From: SOKG01 sp964502665
GTDB lineage: Bacteria > Chloroflexota > Dehalococcoidia > SZUA-161
Assembly: GCA_964502665.1 (NCBI GenBank)
Contig: CAZCXP010000106.1
Location: forward strand, 1 to 9,031
Direction: 5' to 3'
Length of the DNA stretch: 9,031 nucleotides
In this document: positions 6,198 to 9,031 of the stretch, one piece after another
How the letters are laid out: every line of letters begins with the position of its first letter
Numbering within the stretch: position 1 is the stretch's first letter
The notes under the pieces: model-generated
Seen by the model: only the letters and a program-made list of their open reading frames with translations
Databases searched by the model: none
What the model was told of the DNA's origin: nothing
Position numbers and translations under genes: made by a program

Positions 6198-6536
6198 CTA
6201 GAGATGCAGCATATTATTGCCCAGCACAGCGGCAAACATCGCTACCAGCAGTATCTGGCAGCCGATCATTGCCTTCAGGTGCGTGGTCCTGGTTGCCAGC
6301 CACCAGAATCCCAGCCCTATGCCTATGGTAACCGCAAGCTTCGCTCCGTAGAACAATGCCTCATTTTGCGATAGCAAGGCTCTGGCGAACGGGTTGCCTT
6401 CGATATTGTCGATATTCTTAAGACAGGCGTAGGTAATGCTGGCATCAGCCAGGGATAAGATAACCCAGGCAATTGCCAGGAACCGGGCTATCCTCGCCAG
6501 ACTCAATTGTCTGTGCCCTAAAGGCTTGTTTAACAT
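6198..6536 (-). CDS. Small three-TM membrane protein, DUF5658-like
   Basis: A protein of 112 residues from the ATG at 6536. A TTG start 8 codons upstream (6560) is possible but gains no better ribosome-binding site; neither start has a clear one. Hydrophobic segments lie at about 15-36, 61-80 and 88-106. Asp31 in the first helix, EGNP at 46-49 and the NN pair at 107-108 near the C-terminus fit the DUF5658 pattern as I remember it (D in helix 1, then E-x-NP, then a lysine-bearing second helix). No biochemical role is known. It stands alone, convergent to the archaellum operon and downstream of galU on the same strand, separated by 266 nt that hold its own candidate promoter. Confidence 0.6.
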   Translation of the reverse strand: MLNKPLGHRQLSLARIARFLAIAWVILSLADASITYACLKNIDNIEGNPFARALLSQNEALFYGAKLAVTIGIGLGFWWLATRTTHLKAMIGCQILLVAMFAAVLGNNMLHL

Positions 6537-6636
6537 GGCTGGCTTTCGACTGGGGAACAAGGAACTCAGCGCCCTAGCTCAGCGCTTCCGTCTGGCTGGT
6601 GTGCTCGCAAACCAAACTATCGTACTGGTAGTAATA

Positions 6637-6665
6637 ATCGTAGAATGCCTCCACGTGAAAGTCAA
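6637..6665 (-). promoter_or_regulatory. Candidate sigma70-type promoter for the DUF5658-like gene
   Basis: On the minus strand TTGACT (6665-6660) and TACGAT (6642-6637) are separated by exactly 17 nt, close to the bacterial consensus TTGACA/TATAAT. The start would fall near 6630, leaving a leader of about 95 nt before ATG 6536. Nothing else is recognised in 6537-6802. Confidence 0.42.
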
Positions 6666-6802
6666 CATGACGTTTATTAATATTCCTTTACTCTACCTCT
6701 CAGAGCTGTCCAAACCGGGGGTGAGAGTTCGGTTCGTATGAAGGGTATCTAAGCTGGGGGTAGTTATGCGCAACCTGAATCGCGCCCCGAAGAAGACTGA
6801 AC

Positions 6803-7672
6803 CTAGTCGGGCAAGCTTAACTTACGCAGGTATTCCTTGAATTCAGACGCAAGATCGGGGCAGTGCAAAGCAAGCTCCACCGATGCCTTCAGCAAGCCCA
6901 GCGGCGTGCCCGTATCGTGCCGTATTCCCTCGAATCGATAGGCGTATATCTTTTGTTGCTCCAGCAGCAGCCGCAAGCCATCGGTAAGCTGGATTTCCCC
7001 GCCTTTCCCCGGAGGCGTCTCCTTCAACAGACTGAATATTTCCGGCGTAAGAATATATCTGCCAACTATGCCAAGGTTGGACGGAGCCTCCTCAGGCTCT
7101 GGCTTCTCCACGAGGCTTAATACTTGATATACCCGCTCTTCCACTTGCTTTGGTGAGATAATACCGTAAGCGGTGGTCTTCTCGGGCGGCACGGTCTCGA
7201 CGGCGATCACGCTACACCCGTAGCGATCGTGTACCTGGAGCATCTGCTTCATAGCGGGCACTTCAGCTTCAATTATGTCGTCTGGGAGAAAGAGAGCGAA
7301 GGGTTCATCGCCGACGAGGTCTTGTGTTATTGAGACGGCATGTCCCAGACCGAGCTGCTCTTTCTGCCGTATGTAGCATATACTGGCAAGCTGTGATATC
7401 CGCTGCACCTCTCGCAGAAGTCTCTCATCTCCCTTCTGCCTCAGAACATGCTCAAGCTCGAAAGAGCGATCGAAGTGGTTTTCAATGCTGTGTTTACCAA
7501 GGGCAGTGACGATGATGATTTGCTCCATACCCGAGGCAACAGCTTCCTCTACCGCATACTGGATTATGGGCTTGTCCACCAGGGGCAGCATCTCCTTGGG
7601 CTGCGACTTGGTCGCTGGCAGGAACCTTGTTCCCCAGCCAGCAGAGGTCACTACTGCCTTCCGAATCTTCAT
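6803..7672 (-). CDS. galU: UTP-glucose-1-phosphate uridylyltransferase
   Basis: A protein of 289 residues that makes UDP-glucose and pyrophosphate from UTP and glucose-1-phosphate, for envelope polysaccharide and other sugar nucleotides. The nucleotide-binding signature AGWGTRFLPATK is at 11-22, followed by QPKEMLPLVDKPIIQY (24-39). LPDD at 129-132 holds the metal-binding Asp, VEKP is at 188-191, GGEIQLTD at 224-231 and HDTGTPLG near 252-259; all are typical of bacterial GalU, and the length is normal. The ATG at 7672 is chosen because GGAGGG (7681-7676) lies just upstream and the protein then begins MKIRKAVVTSAGWG, as usual. A TTG start 15 codons earlier would overlap hflX. It follows hflX by 13 nt on the same strand and is probably cotranscribed. 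Confidence 0.93.
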   Translation of the reverse strand: MKIRKAVVTSAGWGTRFLPATKSQPKEMLPLVDKPIIQYAVEEAVASGMEQIIIVTALGKHSIENHFDRSFELEHVLRQKGDERLLREVQRISQLASICYIRQKEQLGLGHAVSITQDLVGDEPFALFLPDDIIEAEVPAMKQMLQVHDRYGCSVIAVETVPPEKTTAYGIISPKQVEERVYQVLSLVEKPEPEEAPSNLGIVGRYILTPEIFSLLKETPPGKGGEIQLTDGLRLLLEQQKIYAYRFEGIRHDTGTPLGLLKASVELALHCPDLASEFKEYLRKLSLPD

Positions 7673-7685
7673 CAGCCCTCCACGG

Positions 7686-8801
7686 TTATCGTTTATTATC
7701 CAACAGCTCTGCAACAAGTTCGAGCATTCTCTTCAGGCCCCAGCCTTTGGCCGCGGAGATCAGGGCTGCGGTCTTGACTCTGGTGCCAATCTGATCGATA
7801 TATTGGCGAACCGCCTCCTCGTCGCTAGGTTTAACGTCACCTGCCAGCAGGTCCATCTTATTGAGGGCGACAAGCTTTGGTTTGTCAGCCAGGCCGAGGT
7901 CTTCTAGCATATCCTCAACAGTGTGGCACTGCTGGGCGGCGGTCTCGCTGGCGATATCTACGATGAGTAGCAGCAGATCGGCTTCAGCCAGTTCTTCCAG
8001 GGTAGCCCTGAAGGCGGCGACTAAGGTTGGCGGCAGCTTCTGGATGAAGCCCACGGTATCAGTAAACAGCACTGGTCTGTTGTCTGGAAGGATGAGGTGG
8101 CGTGTCGTGGGATCGAGTGTAGCGAAAAGCTTGTCCTCGACCAATACATTAGCATTGCTCAGGGAGTTGAGCAGGGTGCTTTTTCCGGCGTTGGTGTAGC
8201 CTACCAGTGCCACAACTGGGATGCCCTGCTCGCTGCGGCGACGCCGGTACAGGGCACGGTGCTTCCTCATCGCCTCAATTTCCTCTTTCAGACGCTGGAT
8301 CCTGCGCTGAATGAGGCGGCGGTCTGTCTCAAGCTGGGTCTCCCCCGGGCCTCTGGTGCCGATGCCACCCCCGAGGCGCTCGAGGTGAGGCCATCGTCCG
8401 GCGAGGCGAGGCAGAAGATATTCCTGTTGCGCAAGCTCGACTTGCAGTCTGCCTTCGTGGGTACGTGCGCGGCGAGCGAAGATGTCCAGGATGAGGGCAG
8501 TACGGTCGATCACTTTGACGTCAAGCACCCGCTCCAAGTTCCGCTGCTGGGCTGGGGTGAGTTCATCATCGAAGATAACCAGATTGTATCCAGCTTCTCC
8601 TCTGAGCGAAGCCAGTTCCCCGACCTTCCCTTTACCTAGGTAGTAGGCCGGTGTTGGTGCCGCCAGGCGCTGCGTTATTGAGCCTACCACCTCGGCCCCT
8701 GCCGTGCGCGTTAGTTGCCCCAACTCTTCAACCGAGCCCTCAAGGGACCAGCCATTTCTTTCCCCCTTTATCTCGACTCCAACGAGGAGAGCCTTTTCCA
8801 C
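7686..8801 (-). CDS. hflX: GTPase HflX (ribosome-associated)
   Basis: A protein of 371 residues from the first standard start, GTG at 8801. The HflX signature GGGIGTRGPGETQLETDRR is at 144-162. The G-domain has G1 GYTNAGKS (201-208), the G2 region FATLDPTT (226-233), G3 DTVG (248-251), G4 NKMD (314-317) and G5 SAAKG (349-353). HflX binds the large ribosomal subunit and, in well-studied bacteria, splits stalled or hibernating ribosomes after stress. The C-terminal domain of the longer E. coli type is absent or short. The GTG start has no ribosome-binding site, while the open frame upstream encodes IKRVAVSARPP before VEKALLVGVE, which resembles a genuine HflX N-terminus. The true start is therefore probably ATT at 8834. 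galU follows immediately. Confidence 0.93.
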   Translation of the reverse strand: MEKALLVGVEIKGERNGWSLEGSVEELGQLTRTAGAEVVGSITQRLAAPTPAYYLGKGKVGELASLRGEAGYNLVIFDDELTPAQQRNLERVLDVKVIDRTALILDIFARRARTHEGRLQVELAQQEYLLPRLAGRWPHLERLGGGIGTRGPGETQLETDRRLIQRRIQRLKEEIEAMRKHRALYRRRRSEQGIPVVALVGYTNAGKSTLLNSLSNANVLVEDKLFATLDPTTRHLILPDNRPVLFTDTVGFIQKLPPTLVAAFRATLEELAEADLLLLIVDIASETAAQQCHTVEDMLEDLGLADKPKLVALNKMDLLAGDVKPSDEEAVRQYIDQIGTRVKTAALISAAKGWGLKRMLELVAELLDNKR

Positions 8802-8831
8802 CGGGGGGCGAGCTGAAACTGCTACACGCTT

Positions 8832-8846
8832 AATCTGTTTCCTCCC
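8832..8846 (-). promoter_or_regulatory. Shine-Dalgarno plus probable ATT start codon of hflX
   Basis: On the minus strand GGGAGG (8846-8841) is followed after 6 nt (AAACAG) by ATT (8834-8832), which is in frame with hflX. No ATG, GTG or TTG exists in this frame between the upstream TGA at 8879-8877 and the GTG at 8801. Use of ATT would add 11 residues. Confidence 0.45.
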
Positions 8847-8858
8847 TTTTATTTTCCT

Positions 8859-8917
8859 GTAGCGTCGTGACTCCTGTCACGACGAAGAATCCGTTGCCAC
8901 AGGAGTGGCAACGCTAC
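8859..8917. repeat. BIME-like element, copy 1: two head-to-head GTAG-led REP hairpins
   Basis: Plus strand: GTAG (8859-8862), stem CGTCGTGAC, loop TCCT, stem GTCACGACG (8863-8884). After the 7-nt linker AAGAATC comes stem CGTTGCCAC, loop AGGA, stem GTGGCAACG (8892-8913), then CTAC (8914-8917). Read on the minus strand, the second half is again GTAG, a 9-bp stem and a TCCT loop. A 5' GTAG foot before an imperfect or perfect hairpin is the hallmark of REP sequences handled by REP-associated tyrosine transposases (established for enterobacteria and others). Both stems are perfect 9-bp stems. Confidence 0.75.
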
Positions 8918-8918
8918 G

Positions 8919-8966
8919 CTTTTTGGACTTCATTTGGTCAGTCTCCCTTAGAAGTTGTCCAAAAAG
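8919..8966. repeat. Inverted repeat between the two BIME-like copies
   Basis: CTTTTTGGAC (8919-8928) is a perfect inverse of GTCCAAAAAG (8957-8966), with 28 nt between; TTC/GAA just inside can pair further across a 3-nt bulge. It lies wholly in the spacer between the two GTAG elements, upstream of hflX. It could be part of a larger mobile unit or a terminator for a gene beyond the window. Confidence 0.5.
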
Positions 8967-8976
8967 GTCACCCTGC

Positions 8977-9031
8977 GTAGCGTCGTGACTCCTGTCACGA
9001 CGAAGAATCCGTTGCCACAGGAGTGGCAACG
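8977..9031. repeat. BIME-like element, copy 2 (cut by window end)
   Basis: This repeats 8859-8913 without any difference I can see over 55 nt, at an offset of 118 nt and in the same orientation. The final CTAC would lie just past the window edge. Confidence 0.75.

Noticed and set aside
8097..8639. Plus-strand open frame of 180 codons opposite hflX
   Set aside because: It is fully inside the GTPase gene on the other strand, which has all G motifs; no domain or ribosome-binding site supports the + frame.
8859..9031. CRISPR array from the two identical repeats with a spacer
   Set aside because: Only two copies are seen, each with two hairpins and GTAG ends, and the 63-nt segment between them carries its own inverted repeat. 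No cas gene is nearby. A REP/BIME-like element fits better.

Overview
The window reads as part of a bacterial chromosome, most likely an uncultured Chloroflexota (Dehalococcoidia-like) genome. It is a metagenome or draft scaffold, because an exact 100-N gap sits inside one gene. The bacterial assignment rests on a bacterial-type GalU and HflX, Shine-Dalgarno sites before several genes and a sigma70-like promoter. The phylum is an inference from knowing that archaellum-type gene sets occur in some Chloroflexota; the sequence alone does not prove it.

Left part (1-5991, + strand): a tightly packed archaellum (archaeal flagellum) motor operon. After the 3' end of an upstream membrane-protein frame come an ArlC/D/E-like protein, two one-TM filament-anchor or stator-like proteins (ArlG-like, then ArlF-like), the KaiC-like ATPase ArlH, the hexameric motor ATPase ArlI (interrupted by the N gap, which hides its Walker A and B motifs) and the polytopic platform ArlJ. 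The genes overlap or are 4-23 nt apart. ArlH together with ArlC/D/E, F and G separates an archaellum from type IV pili, Tad pili and type II secretion. In the archaeal machine ArlI and ArlH power assembly and rotation on ArlJ, ArlF and ArlG anchor it outside the membrane, and ArlC/D/E link it to the cytoplasmic ring and taxis signals. No archaellin (arlB) or prepilin peptidase (arlK) lies in the window. The last gene of the run encodes an unrecognised acidic, repeat-containing protein with an ordered C-terminal tail, a candidate lineage-specific partner of the machine.

Middle (5992-6802): a composite inverted repeat lies between the convergent operon and a minus-strand gene for a small three-TM DUF5658-like protein, which has a good candidate promoter.

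Right part (6803-9031, - strand): hflX followed 13 nt later by galU, a housekeeping pair. The hflX N-terminus looks as if it begins at an ATT codon with a strong ribosome-binding site. Upstream of hflX are two identical copies (the second cut by the window edge) of a REP/BIME-like element: two head-to-head GTAG-led hairpins with complementary 4-nt loops.
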